A stretch of 19,082 nt of DNA from Ferrovibrio sp964429465 (GTDB taxonomy: Bacteria; Pseudomonadota; Alphaproteobacteria; Ferrovibrionales; Ferrovibrionaceae). Position 1 is the first letter of the stretch. Each line of letters begins with the position of its first letter. The position numbers and the translations under genes were made by a program. Where the stretch lies: positions 1 to 19,082 of the forward strand of contig CAYSCA010000043.1 of the NCBI GenBank assembly GCA_964429465.1, read 5' to 3'. Under the pieces are notes generated by a model. That model saw only the letters and a list, made by a program, of their open reading frames with translations, was not told where the DNA came from and made no database searches. Positions 8,501 through 15,329 of the stretch are shown in pieces.

Positions 8501-8767
8501 ATGAACAGGAATACCGCCTATCTCGCCGCCTCTGCCATTGCCGCCGCGCTGGCGCTCGGCGCCTATGGCAGCAGCGACGCGCGGGCGCAGGCCAAAACCG
8601 AGAAATGCTTCGGCATCGCCAAGGCCGGGAAGAACGACTGCCAGACAGCCACCTCTTCCTGCGCCGGAACCGCGAAGAAGGATGCCCAGGCCGATGCCTG
8701 GATCGCCGTGCCGGCCGGCACCTGCACCAAGATCGTCGGCGGCAGCCTGGAAGCCAAGAAGGGCTGA
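8501..8767 (+). CDS. bufA1: Bufferin-type metallophore precursor BufA1 (DUF2282)
   Basis: An 88-residue precursor peptide. Residues 1-31 form a Sec-type signal peptide (hydrophobic core YLAASAIAAALALGAY, likely cleavage after DARAQA). The mature part carries four cysteines at 36, 47, 54 and 75, in the DUF2282 pattern KCFGIAKAGKNDC, SSCAGTAKKDA and VPAGTC. In described members, cysteines are modified in the cytoplasm by the BufB/BufC enzyme pair before export, with the signal peptide serving as leader. The product binds copper or other metals and buffers them in the periplasm or outside. The start is supported by AGGAG at 8489-8493, seven bases before the ATG. bufB begins 31 bases after the stop. 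Inverted repeats in the leader could control translation. The family call is strong; the metal specificity is unknown. Confidence 0.92.
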   Translation: MNRNTAYLAASAIAAALALGAYGSSDARAQAKTEKCFGIAKAGKNDCQTATSSCAGTAKKDAQADAWIAVPAGTCTKIVGGSLEAKKG

Positions 8768-8798
8768 GCGGCAGCAACGGGACGGAGACGGGGCGCGC

Positions 8799-9740
8799 AT
8801 GCCGAAAGACAGGCCGGAGCCGCAGACAGCATCGGAGCAGCCCGTAGCGGGCGAGTCGATGCCGCTGCATGCCGGCATCGGCCTGCGCGCGCCGCATCAC
8901 CGCCCGCTGCTGGAAACCAAGCCGGGCAGCGTCGCCTGGCTGGAGATCCATGCCGAAAACTACATGGGCGGCGGCGCGGCACGGCGTTACCTCGAGCAGC
9001 TGCGCGCGCTCTGGCCGGTATCGGTGCATGGCGTCGGCCTCGGGCTGGGGGGCAGCGAACTGCCCGATCCGCAGCACCTGGAACGCTTCGCCCGGCTGGT
9101 CGAATGGCTGCAGCCCGCCCTGGTGTCGGAGCACCTGGCCTGGGTCGGCATCGACGGACGCTACTACAACGATCTGCTGCCGCTGCCCTATACGGCGGAA
9201 AGCCTGGATGCCGTCTGCCGCAATGTCGATATCGTGCAGGAGCGGCTGAAGCGCCCCATCCTGATCGAGAATCCCGCCACCTATCTGCGCTTCCGCGAGA
9301 GCCATATCGCCGAGGCCGATTTCCTCAGCCGGCTGGCGGCGCGCAGCGGCTGCGGCATCCTCTGCGACGTGAACAACATCTATGTATCCAGCGTCAACCA
9401 TGTCGGGCTGGAGGCGGCGCCGGCCGTGGCGGAGGCCTATCTCGACAGCCTGCCGCCGACGGCGGTGCATGAAATCCATATCGCCGGCCATGCCGAGAAC
9501 GACGCCGATGGCCGGCCGATCCTGATCGACGATCACGGCGCGCTGGTGGCCGAGCCGGTCTGGCGGCTTTATGCCAGTGCCGTGCAGCGCTTTCCGCATG
9601 CGGCAACCCTGCTGGAATGGGACAGCAACATCCCGCCGCTGCAGCATCTCGTGGCCGAGGCCGAACATGCCAATCGCCGCCGCGAGGAAGCGCTGGCGAC
9701 CAGCAAGCCGGACGGAGGCAGCGATGAGCGCGCTGCCTGA
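8799..9740 (+). CDS. bufB: MNIO-class modification enzyme BufB (DUF692)
   Basis: A 313-residue TIM-barrel enzyme of the DUF692 family, multinuclear non-heme iron-dependent oxidases that rearrange cysteines in ribosomal peptides. Candidate metal ligands lie in the family blocks: EIHAENY (49-55), SVHGVGLGLG (75-84), SEHLAW (110-115), IENPATY (156-162), CDVNNIYVSSVNH (189-201), HEIHIAGH (224-231), DDHG (244-247) and EWDSNIP (273-279). All are present, so it should be active. The ATG at 8799 has a GGAG at 8784-8787. A later ATG at 8859-8862, before PLHAGIGLR, is an alternative that fits the conserved barrel start. It probably works with BufC on the BufA1 peptide encoded just upstream, and its end overlaps bufC by 17 bases. 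Confidence 0.94.
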   Translation: MPKDRPEPQTASEQPVAGESMPLHAGIGLRAPHHRPLLETKPGSVAWLEIHAENYMGGGAARRYLEQLRALWPVSVHGVGLGLGGSELPDPQHLERFARLVEWLQPALVSEHLAWVGIDGRYYNDLLPLPYTAESLDAVCRNVDIVQERLKRPILIENPATYLRFRESHIAEADFLSRLAARSGCGILCDVNNIYVSSVNHVGLEAAPAVAEAYLDSLPPTAVHEIHIAGHAENDADGRPILIDDHGALVAEPVWRLYASAVQRFPHAATLLEWDSNIPPLQHLVAEAEHANRRREEALATSKPDGGSDERAA

Positions 9741-10518
9741 CAACCGGGCAGACATCCTGCTCGAGCGGCAGCGGGCATTCGCCGCGGCGCTGACCGGCGG
9801 CTCGCCCGTCATCGCCGACAAGGTGATCGGCGACGCGATTCCGGCGGAAAGCCGCGTGCAGGTCTATCTCAATCATTTCCGCATCAGCCTGCTGGAAGCG
9901 CTGGCGGCCACCTTTCCGGTCACCCGCGCGCTGGTGGGCGAGGCCTTCTTCGCCCAGACCGCGCGCGCCTTCCTGGTCTACGAGCCGCCGGGCTCGCCGG
10001 TGCTGGCCGAATATGGCGCGGGCTTTCCGACCTTCCTGGCCTCCCTGCCCGATCTCGGCGGGCATAATTACCTGCCCGACGTGGCGGCTTTCGAATGGGC
10101 GCTCAACCTGGCCGGCTGGGCGCCCGACCAGGATGTGCTGACGGCGGCCGATCTGCCCGATCCGGACGACGCGGCCCGGCTCGCGCTGCCGCTGCATGCC
10201 TCCGCACAGAGGCTGTCGACGCCATTTCCGGTGGCCGAGATCTGGCAGGTGCACCAGCCCGACGCGCCGGCAATCCAGCGCATCGAGATGGGCGGCGGCG
10301 CCGAACGCCTGCTGGTCTGGCGCAACGGCATCGACGCGTGCTGGCGCAAGCTGGATGCCGGCGAGGACCGGCTGCTGGCGGAGCTGGGCAACGGCGCCGC
10401 GCTGGGCGCGGCAGCCCTCGCCGCCGCGGTGGAGCCCGGATTCGATTTTCCCGCCAGCTTCAGCTGGATGCTGGATGGCGGCGTCTTCGCCCGACCCGCC
10501 GGCTTGCGAGGAGACTGA
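9724..10518 (+). CDS. bufC: BufB partner protein BufC (DUF2063)
   Basis: A 264-residue protein with an N-terminal DUF2063 domain (about residues 14-105; RVQVYLNHFRISLLEAL, ATFPVTRALVGEAFF and ARAFLVYEPPGSPVLAEYG are characteristic) and a second domain carrying AAFEWALNLA and LLVWRNG. In studied systems (HvfC, BufC and the analogous MbnC), this partner binds the precursor and presents it to the iron enzyme; it is not known to be catalytic. The start at 9724 is set by GGAGG five bases upstream and overlaps the end of bufB, implying coupled translation and a near 1:1 enzyme-partner ratio. The stop is two bases before the doxX-like gene. Confidence 0.93.
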   Translation: MSALPDNRADILLERQRAFAAALTGGSPVIADKVIGDAIPAESRVQVYLNHFRISLLEALAATFPVTRALVGEAFFAQTARAFLVYEPPGSPVLAEYGAGFPTFLASLPDLGGHNYLPDVAAFEWALNLAGWAPDQDVLTAADLPDPDDAARLALPLHASAQRLSTPFPVAEIWQVHQPDAPAIQRIEMGGGAERLLVWRNGIDACWRKLDAGEDRLLAELGNGAALGAAALAAAVEPGFDFPASFSWMLDGGVFARPAGLRGD

Positions 10519-10520
10519 TC

Positions 10521-11000
10521 ATGGCGCGCGCGATCACGATGCAGTGGCGCAATCTCACCGACCTGCTGGCGCAGTTTCCGATGGCGCTGATCCTGCTGAT
10601 GCTGCGCATCGGCGTCGGCATGGTGTTCTGGAAATCCGGCCTGACCAAGGTGGTGACGACCGAATCCGGGCTGCCGGTGCTGCCGATCCAGCTGGCCGAC
10701 AGCGCGGTGACGCTGTTCGAGACCGAGTACCAGGTGCCGCTGCTGCCGCCGGACCTGGCGGCGTGGCTGGCAGCGCTGAACGAGCTGGCGATGCCGTTGC
10801 TGCTGATCCTGGGCCTCGCCAGCCGGGTCTCGGCTGCCGCCCTGCTGGGAATGACCCTGGTGATCCAGTTCTTCGTCTATCCCGGCAACTGGGCCGAGCA
10901 CCTGTTCTGGGCCGGTGCGCTGGCGATCATCCTCACACGCGGCGCCGGCGCCATTTCGCTGGATGCGCTGCTGGCCCGCCGTCAGTCCAGCCAGGCATAA
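10521..11000 (+). CDS. DoxX-family integral membrane protein of the bufferin operon
   Basis: A 159-residue inner-membrane protein with four predicted membrane segments: about 20-42 (MALILLMLRIGVGMVFWKSG), 80-102, 104-124 and 127-145. It carries DoxX hallmarks: an early RIGVGMVFWKSGLTK helix, NELAMPLLLILGLASR and the last-helix WAGALAII. A ribosome-binding site (AGGAG at 10509-10513) lies inside the end of bufC. DoxX genes recur in bufferin-type operons. Their role there is not settled; proposals include a redox or quinone-linked function or help with handling the peptide at the membrane. Its last 19 bases overlap, tail to tail, the end of the M20 amidohydrolase gene on the other strand. Confidence 0.92.
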   Translation: MARAITMQWRNLTDLLAQFPMALILLMLRIGVGMVFWKSGLTKVVTTESGLPVLPIQLADSAVTLFETEYQVPLLPPDLAAWLAALNELAMPLLLILGLASRVSAAALLGMTLVIQFFVYPGNWAEHLFWAGALAIILTRGAGAISLDALLARRQSSQA

Positions 11001-12250
11001 GCCGCCGCCAGCATCGCCTCGACGCCGGTCTTCAGCGTCGGGTGCAGCACCGGCGCGAAAAACGGCGAGTGGTTCACCGGGATCGGCTCGCCGCCCGTCT
11101 GCGCGGCGGCGAATTTCACCGGGTCGGTGCCGCCGACCCACCAGAAGACCGACGGCACGTTCCAGGCCTTGCCGAACAGGCCGAAATCCTCGCTGCCCGA
11201 CAGCGGCTCCATCAGCGTCAGCCGCGACGCGCCGAAACGCGCATCCAGCGCCTGCATCGTGCGCTGCATCGCTGCCTCGTCGTTGACGGTTAGCGGAAAT
11301 TTGCTGATCTCCCGGATCTCCGGCGTCTGCGGTGCGCCGGAAGCCGCGGCTTCCGCCTCGATGATGCGCTTGACTGAGGCCAGCACGCGGCTGCGCACCT
11401 CTTCCTTGAAGGTGCGGATGTTGAGCCGCAGCAGCGCCTCGTCGGGGATCACGTTTTCGTTGAGGCCCGACTGGATGGTGCCGACGGTGACCACGGCCTG
11501 GTCGGCCATGGCGACTTCGCGCGACACCACGGTCTGCAGCCGCATCACGGTCGCAGAGGCCATCACCACGGGATCGACGCTGTTCTGCGGCATCGAGCCA
11601 TGCGCCCCGCGCCCGAAGATCTTCACTTCCCAGCTGTCGGCGGCTGACATCGCCGTGCCGGGCTTGTAGCCGATCTGGCCGGCCGGCAGCGGGATCAGGT
11701 GCTGCCCCAGCGATACCGTCGGTTTCGGAAAGCGCTTCACCATGCCGTCGGCCAGCATGGCGGCCGCGCCGGCGCCGATTTCCTCGGCCGGCTGGAACAC
11801 CGCCATCACCGTGCCGCGCCAGTGGTCGCGCGACTCCGCCAGCAGGCGGCATACCGCCATCTGCCAGGTGACATGCATGTCATGGGCGCAGGCATGCATG
11901 ATCGAAACCGACTGGCCGAAGCGGTCGGTGCCGCTGGCCTCGCTGGCATAAGCCAGCCCGCTCTTTTCCTTCACCGGCAGCGCGTCCATATCGGCGCGCA
12001 GCAGCACGACAGGACCGTCGCCGTTCTTCAGCAGGCCGACCACGCCGGTCTTGCCGATGCCGTCATGCACCTCGAAGCCGCAATCCTTCAGCCAGGCAGC
12101 GGCGATGCCCGCGGTGCGCGTCTCCTGAAACGACAATTCCGGATTCCGGTGCAGGTCGATGTAGATCGTCTCAAGCTGCGGCAGCAGCGCGTCGATCTTC
12201 GCAAAGGCCGCGTTGCGGCCGGTTTCGCTGCTCTTGACCTGGACGTTCAT
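10982..12250 (-). CDS. M20-family amidohydrolase (metallopeptidase)
   Basis: A 422-residue cytoplasmic metal-dependent hydrolase of the M20D/amidohydrolase type (AbgB, hippurate hydrolase, IAA-amino acid hydrolase relatives). It cleaves amide bonds of N-acylated amino acids or similar compounds. Visible elements are DLHRNPELSFQE (32-43), RADMDALPV (85-93), a metal-binding MHACAHDMH (118-126, usually MHACGHDxH), FQPAEE with catalytic Glu near 156-157, and the C-terminal NHSPFF His. The dimerisation domain contains GRGAHGSMPQ. The ATG at 12250 is chosen because the family begins about ten residues before the first helix; the frame is open further upstream but reads as low-complexity Arg/Pro/Ala. 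AAGGA lies upstream of the start. It is the last gene of a minus-strand set with a small unknown protein and an MFS transporter. Confidence 0.93.
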   Translation of the reverse strand: MNVQVKSSETGRNAAFAKIDALLPQLETIYIDLHRNPELSFQETRTAGIAAAWLKDCGFEVHDGIGKTGVVGLLKNGDGPVVLLRADMDALPVKEKSGLAYASEASGTDRFGQSVSIMHACAHDMHVTWQMAVCRLLAESRDHWRGTVMAVFQPAEEIGAGAAAMLADGMVKRFPKPTVSLGQHLIPLPAGQIGYKPGTAMSAADSWEVKIFGRGAHGSMPQNSVDPVVMASATVMRLQTVVSREVAMADQAVVTVGTIQSGLNENVIPDEALLRLNIRTFKEEVRSRVLASVKRIIEAEAAASGAPQTPEIREISKFPLTVNDEAAMQRTMQALDARFGASRLTLMEPLSGSEDFGLFGKAWNVPSVFWWVGGTDPVKFAAAQTGGEPIPVNHSPFFAPVLHPTLKTGVEAMLAAAYAWLD

Positions 12251-12269
12251 CGGCGGGCGATCCTTCTGC

Positions 12270-12527
12270 TTATCGATATTCCTGAAGCGGCGGCAATCCG
12301 GCGCGGGCGCGCGGCAGGCCGGCGCGGGCCAGCCGCGAATTGGCGCAGGCATCATCGATCTCGTCCAGCAGGGCGAGGATATCCTGGCTGAGCCGCAGCA
12401 CATCCGCGCGCGGCAGGGCATCGGGATGCTCGACCAGGGTCAGCAGCTGCAGCACCTGCTTCTGCCGGGCGGCCTGCTCCGGCGTCAGCGAGTCATTCGG
12501 GTTTTCGAGATCGCACCAGCGGCACAT
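12270..12527 (-). CDS. Small hypothetical protein with N-terminal CxxC
   Basis: An 85-residue protein beginning MCRWCDLEN, with cysteines at 2 and 5 and a third (DDACANS) in the middle. The central part (QAARQKQVLQLLTLVEH and LRLSQDILALLDEID) is predicted to be two amphipathic helices, and the tail is rich in Arg, Ala and Pro. No signal peptide or membrane segment is seen. I do not recognise a family. It fits neatly between the MFS gene stop (31 bases upstream) and the amidohydrolase start (19 bases downstream), which supports a real gene. No clear ribosome-binding site precedes the ATG, so the start is uncertain. The CxxC could bind a metal or be redox active, but with only one such pair this is speculation. 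Confidence 0.6.
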   Translation of the reverse strand: MCRWCDLENPNDSLTPEQAARQKQVLQLLTLVEHPDALPRADVLRLSQDILALLDEIDDACANSRLARAGLPRARAGLPPLQEYR

Positions 12528-12558
12528 CGGCCGATTTGACAGGATGGTTCGTCTGCGG

Positions 12559-13779
12559 TCAATCCGGCTTCTGCGCGCGGCCGCGCCCGGCCCAGAACAG
12601 CGCCAGCGGGCCGAGCAGGACGCCAAGACCCATCACCGACATGCCAAGCCCCCAGGTCATGACGCTTTCGCCACCCCTGGCCTGTTGCGCCGCATCCAGC
12701 GCGAAACCGACGAAAATCGGACCCAGCACCGAGACGCCGAAGCCGAGCGCCGAATGCAGCGCCATGGTGGAACCGCGATGCTCCGGCTCGGCGGCCGCCA
12801 TCATCCCCGCCGTCAGCGCGCCGGAATCGCCGCAGACGAAGACGAAATAGACCGCGCAGAACAGCAATACCGCCCAGACCGGCAGGGCCGCGGTGAAGCC
12901 GATGGCCAGCCCGAACAGGCCTGATATGCCCATGATCAGCATCAGCGCCCGGCGACGGCCGATCTTCAGCGCCAGCTCGTTGCCCATCAGGCTGGCCGGC
13001 AGGCCGATCAGCGTGATCACCGCGGCGATCACCGTCGGGCTGGGCAGCCGGGCCGCGAGGGCCGCGTCGCGCGCCAGCACGAAGACCAGGAAGGCGGTAA
13101 GCCATGAGCGCATGGCGGTAAGCTCGAAGCCATGCGCGGCATAGCCGATGATGTAACCCATGGCGTCGCGGTTGCGCAGAACCGGCTTGAGCGCGAAGAG
13201 GGACGGCTTGGCCTGTGCCGGCGGCCGGCACGGCGCCAGCATGAACCAGGCCAGCACGGCCGAGACCAGGCTGAAGACGCCCAGCACGGTGAAGCTGATC
13301 CGCCAGCCATAGAATTCGGCGAGCAGGCCGGTCACCGAGAAGCTGAGCGCGATCGCGATGGAATAGCTGGCGGTGTAGAAGGTGACGGCGCGGCTCTGGT
13401 CGCCCCCCCGCAGCCGGTCGGTCAGCGCCCGCAGGCCCGGCATGTAGACGGCCGCCTGGCCGGCGCCGCCGATCGCCCGCCAGACAAAGCCCGACCAGAA
13501 ACCGTCGGCGAAGGCGGCGAAGGCGAGCGTCGCCAGCCCGGTGACCGCGCAGCCCAGCGCGAAGACGAGGCGGGCGTCATAGCGGTCGGTCAGCGTCACT
13601 GCCGGCGCCACCAGCAGCATGTAGCCGAGATAATAGACGCCGGCGACCCAGCCGGCCTCGGTGTTGGTCAGGTCCCAGGCAGCGATGAAATCGGGCAGCA
13701 GGGCGGGGACGCTGGCGATCGGCAGGATGGCCAGCACCTCCAGCGCGGAGAGCAGCAGGATCAGTTGACGCGACGACAT
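12559..13779 (-). CDS. Major facilitator superfamily transporter
   Basis: A 406-residue inner-membrane protein with about 12 hydrophobic segments in two halves separated by a polar loop near residues 185-205 (APCRPPAQAKPSLFALKPVL). The loop 2-3 MFS motif is present in degenerate form (LTDRYDARLVFALG, near residues 58-71), with the counterpart GNELALKIGRRRALML in the second half. Proton-driven transport of a small molecule is expected, but the substrate cannot be told from sequence. I chose the ATG at 13779 (MSSRQLILLLSALEVLA) because the hydrophobic first helix starts there; the longer frame to 13908 adds 43 soluble residues and would overlap the divergent hydrolase gene. Together with the next two genes it may form a unit that imports or exports an amidohydrolase substrate. 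Confidence 0.88.
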   Translation of the reverse strand: MSSRQLILLLSALEVLAILPIASVPALLPDFIAAWDLTNTEAGWVAGVYYLGYMLLVAPAVTLTDRYDARLVFALGCAVTGLATLAFAAFADGFWSGFVWRAIGGAGQAAVYMPGLRALTDRLRGGDQSRAVTFYTASYSIAIALSFSVTGLLAEFYGWRISFTVLGVFSLVSAVLAWFMLAPCRPPAQAKPSLFALKPVLRNRDAMGYIIGYAAHGFELTAMRSWLTAFLVFVLARDAALAARLPSPTVIAAVITLIGLPASLMGNELALKIGRRRALMLIMGISGLFGLAIGFTAALPVWAVLLFCAVYFVFVCGDSGALTAGMMAAAEPEHRGSTMALHSALGFGVSVLGPIFVGFALDAAQQARGGESVMTWGLGMSVMGLGVLLGPLALFWAGRGRAQKPD

Positions 13780-13818
13780 ACCATGAAGAGACAAGCTGGG
13801 CGGGGCGGAAAGGCGTGC

Positions 13819-13824
13819 TATGAT
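13819..13824 (+). promoter_or_regulatory. Possible -10 box for the exported hydrolase gene
   Basis: TATGAT matches the -10 consensus at 5 of 6 positions and would give a leader of about 50 bases. No good -35 box is found at 16-18 bases upstream. The site lies in the 100-base divergent gap between the MFS gene and the hydrolase gene, and contains the ATG at 13820 that would otherwise start a longer hydrolase. Confidence 0.25.
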
Positions 13825-13879
13825 TCCGGGCAGTATCCACCGTTCCTGCCGAAACCGCCAGCCATCCGGGGACATCTCC

Positions 13880-15229
13880 ATGCCGCTGCCGCCCGCCACC
13901 CGCCGCACCTTCCTGCTCGGTTCCGCCGTCCTGGGGCTGGGCCCCCTGATCGGCTGCGCGCCGCGCTACGAAAATCCGACTCCGGTCGTCTTCGTCCATG
14001 GCAACGGCGATACCGCCGGCCTCTGGCACACCACCTTCTGGCACTGGGAAAGCAACGGCTTTCCGCGCGACTATCTCTACGCCATCGATTTCCCCTATCC
14101 GCTGGCGCGCAGCAACGATGGCGTCGCCCAGCGCTTCCGCTCGTCGACCACCGAGCAGCGCGAGCAGCTGGCGGCCTTCGTGGCCGAGGTGAAGCAGCGC
14201 ACCAACGCGCCGAAAGTGGCGCTGGTCGGTTCCTCGCGCGGCGGCAATGCGATCCGCAACTACATCAAGAATGGCGGCGGCGCTGCCCATGTCAGCCATG
14301 CCGTGCTCTGCGGCACGCCCAATCACGGCGTGCTGGTCTCCGACAAGGCGCTGCTCGGCAGCGAGTTCAATGGCAGCCAGCCCTTCCTGCAGCAGCTGAA
14401 TGCCGGGCCGAACGAGGTGGTGCCGGGCGTCGCCTGGATGACCACGCGCTCCGACAATGCCGACAAGTTCGCCCAGCCCGACGGCCGCTATCTCGGCATG
14501 GCCGGCCAGCCGACCGGCGTCAGCTTCGAAGGCCCGGCGCTGAACGGCGCGAAGAATGTCGTGCTGCCGGGGCTCGATCACCGCGAGACCGCGTTCCATC
14601 CCCTCGCCTTCGCCGCGATCTTCGAATTCCTGATGAGGGCGGCACCGGCGACAACCGGCATCGCCGCCGAGATCAGTCCGGTGTTGAACGGCAAGGTCAA
14701 CGGCATGCCCGGCGGCGTGCAGACCAATCTGCCGGTGCCCGGCGCCGTGGTGGAAATCCACGAGACGGAGCCGCGTACCGGCCAGCGGCGGCGGCTGGTG
14801 CATCGCAAGGAGACCGGCGCTGACGGCTATTGGGGGCCGTTCACCGCCTCATCCTCGGCGACCTATGAATTCGTCATTTCCACGCCGGACAACCCGACGA
14901 CGCATATCTACCGCTCGCCCTTCCCGCGCTCGTCGTCCATCATCCATCTGCGGCCGGGAACGCTGACCGACAAGGACAAGCTGGCCGGCAGCTCGGTGAC
15001 CATCAGCCGCCCGCGCGGCTATTTCGGCCCCGACGATACGGTTACCTTCGACGGCCAGCGTGCGCCGGGCATCCCCGCCGGCGTGCCGACGGTATCAACC
15101 TCCGCCCTGCTGCTGCCGCCCGGTGCGCCGCAGCAGAGCGTCACCTGCCGCTTCAATGACGAGACCATCGTGGCGCAGAGCTGGCCGGTGGCCGATAACC
15201 GCGTGGTGATCGCCGAGCTGCATTACTAG
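13880..15229 (+). CDS. Exported alpha/beta hydrolase (lipase/esterase-like) with C-terminal beta domain
   Basis: A 449-residue protein. The N-terminus has a Tat-like signal (RRTFLLGS, Arg8-Arg9) followed by a lipobox LIGC with Cys26, so it is probably a Tat-exported lipoprotein. Residues about 34-255 form an alpha/beta hydrolase: oxyanion strand VVFVHGNGDTAG, nucleophile elbow GSSRG with Ser119, CGTPNHG as in lipases, and a candidate catalytic His at 234 or 240 (GLDHRETAFH). Residues about 265-449 are rich in beta strands, resembling carboxypeptidase-regulatory or Ig-like modules (PVPGAVVEIHETEP), and may bind substrate. The hydrolysed ester is unknown; lipid or polyester substrates fit the fold. 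The ATG at 13880 is preceded by GGGGA, and a start at 13820 would place 20 polar residues before the signal. Confidence 0.85.
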   Translation: MPLPPATRRTFLLGSAVLGLGPLIGCAPRYENPTPVVFVHGNGDTAGLWHTTFWHWESNGFPRDYLYAIDFPYPLARSNDGVAQRFRSSTTEQREQLAAFVAEVKQRTNAPKVALVGSSRGGNAIRNYIKNGGGAAHVSHAVLCGTPNHGVLVSDKALLGSEFNGSQPFLQQLNAGPNEVVPGVAWMTTRSDNADKFAQPDGRYLGMAGQPTGVSFEGPALNGAKNVVLPGLDHRETAFHPLAFAAIFEFLMRAAPATTGIAAEISPVLNGKVNGMPGGVQTNLPVPGAVVEIHETEPRTGQRRRLVHRKETGADGYWGPFTASSSATYEFVISTPDNPTTHIYRSPFPRSSSIIHLRPGTLTDKDKLAGSSVTISRPRGYFGPDDTVTFDGQRAPGIPAGVPTVSTSALLLPPGAPQQSVTCRFNDETIVAQSWPVADNRVVIAELHY

Positions 15230-15253
15230 CGCCGGATTCACAGGTGCCTGGAC

Positions 15254-15277
15254 GTGGATGCAAGCGCGGCCATCCAC
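15254..15277 (+). terminator. Short hairpin after the exported hydrolase gene
   Basis: GTGGATG (15254-15260) and CATCCAC (15271-15277) form a perfect 7-bp stem with a 10-base loop, 25 bases after the hydrolase stop. There is no T-run, only a short A-rich tail, so termination is a weak inference. Confidence 0.35.
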
Positions 15278-15284
15278 GAACGAA

Positions 15285-15308
15285 AAGGGCGGCTGAGAAG
15301 CCGCCCTT
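15285..15308 (-). terminator. Intrinsic terminator of the sucA-sucB-lpd operon
   Basis: AAGGGCGGCT (15285-15294) and AGCCGCCCTT (15299-15308) form a perfect 10-bp stem with a four-base loop. Read on the minus strand it is followed by TTTTCG, and it lies 22 bases downstream of the lpd stop. This is a convincing rho-independent terminator for lpd. Confidence 0.8.
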
Positions 15309-15329
15309 CCCAACTGCAGATCACATCCG

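Noticed and set aside
8478..9821. A 447-codon minus-strand frame opposite bufA1 and bufB.
   Set aside because: It shows no recognisable domain, and the plus strand carries the full DUF2282 and DUF692 motifs with ribosome-binding sites.
10068..11852. A 594-codon minus-strand frame overlapping bufC, the doxX-like gene and the M20 gene.
   Set aside because: It is an Arg/Gly/Gln-rich shadow that crosses both strands' real genes and lacks motifs.
12250..12421. Longer start for the M20 amidohydrolase at 12421.
   Set aside because: The added 57 residues are low-complexity and overlap the small gene in another frame. The start at 12250 fits family length and has an upstream AAGGA.
13132..14823. A 563-codon plus-strand frame across the MFS gene and the exported hydrolase.
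   Set aside because: It mixes an antisense part of one gene with a shifted frame of another, and shows no conserved motif.
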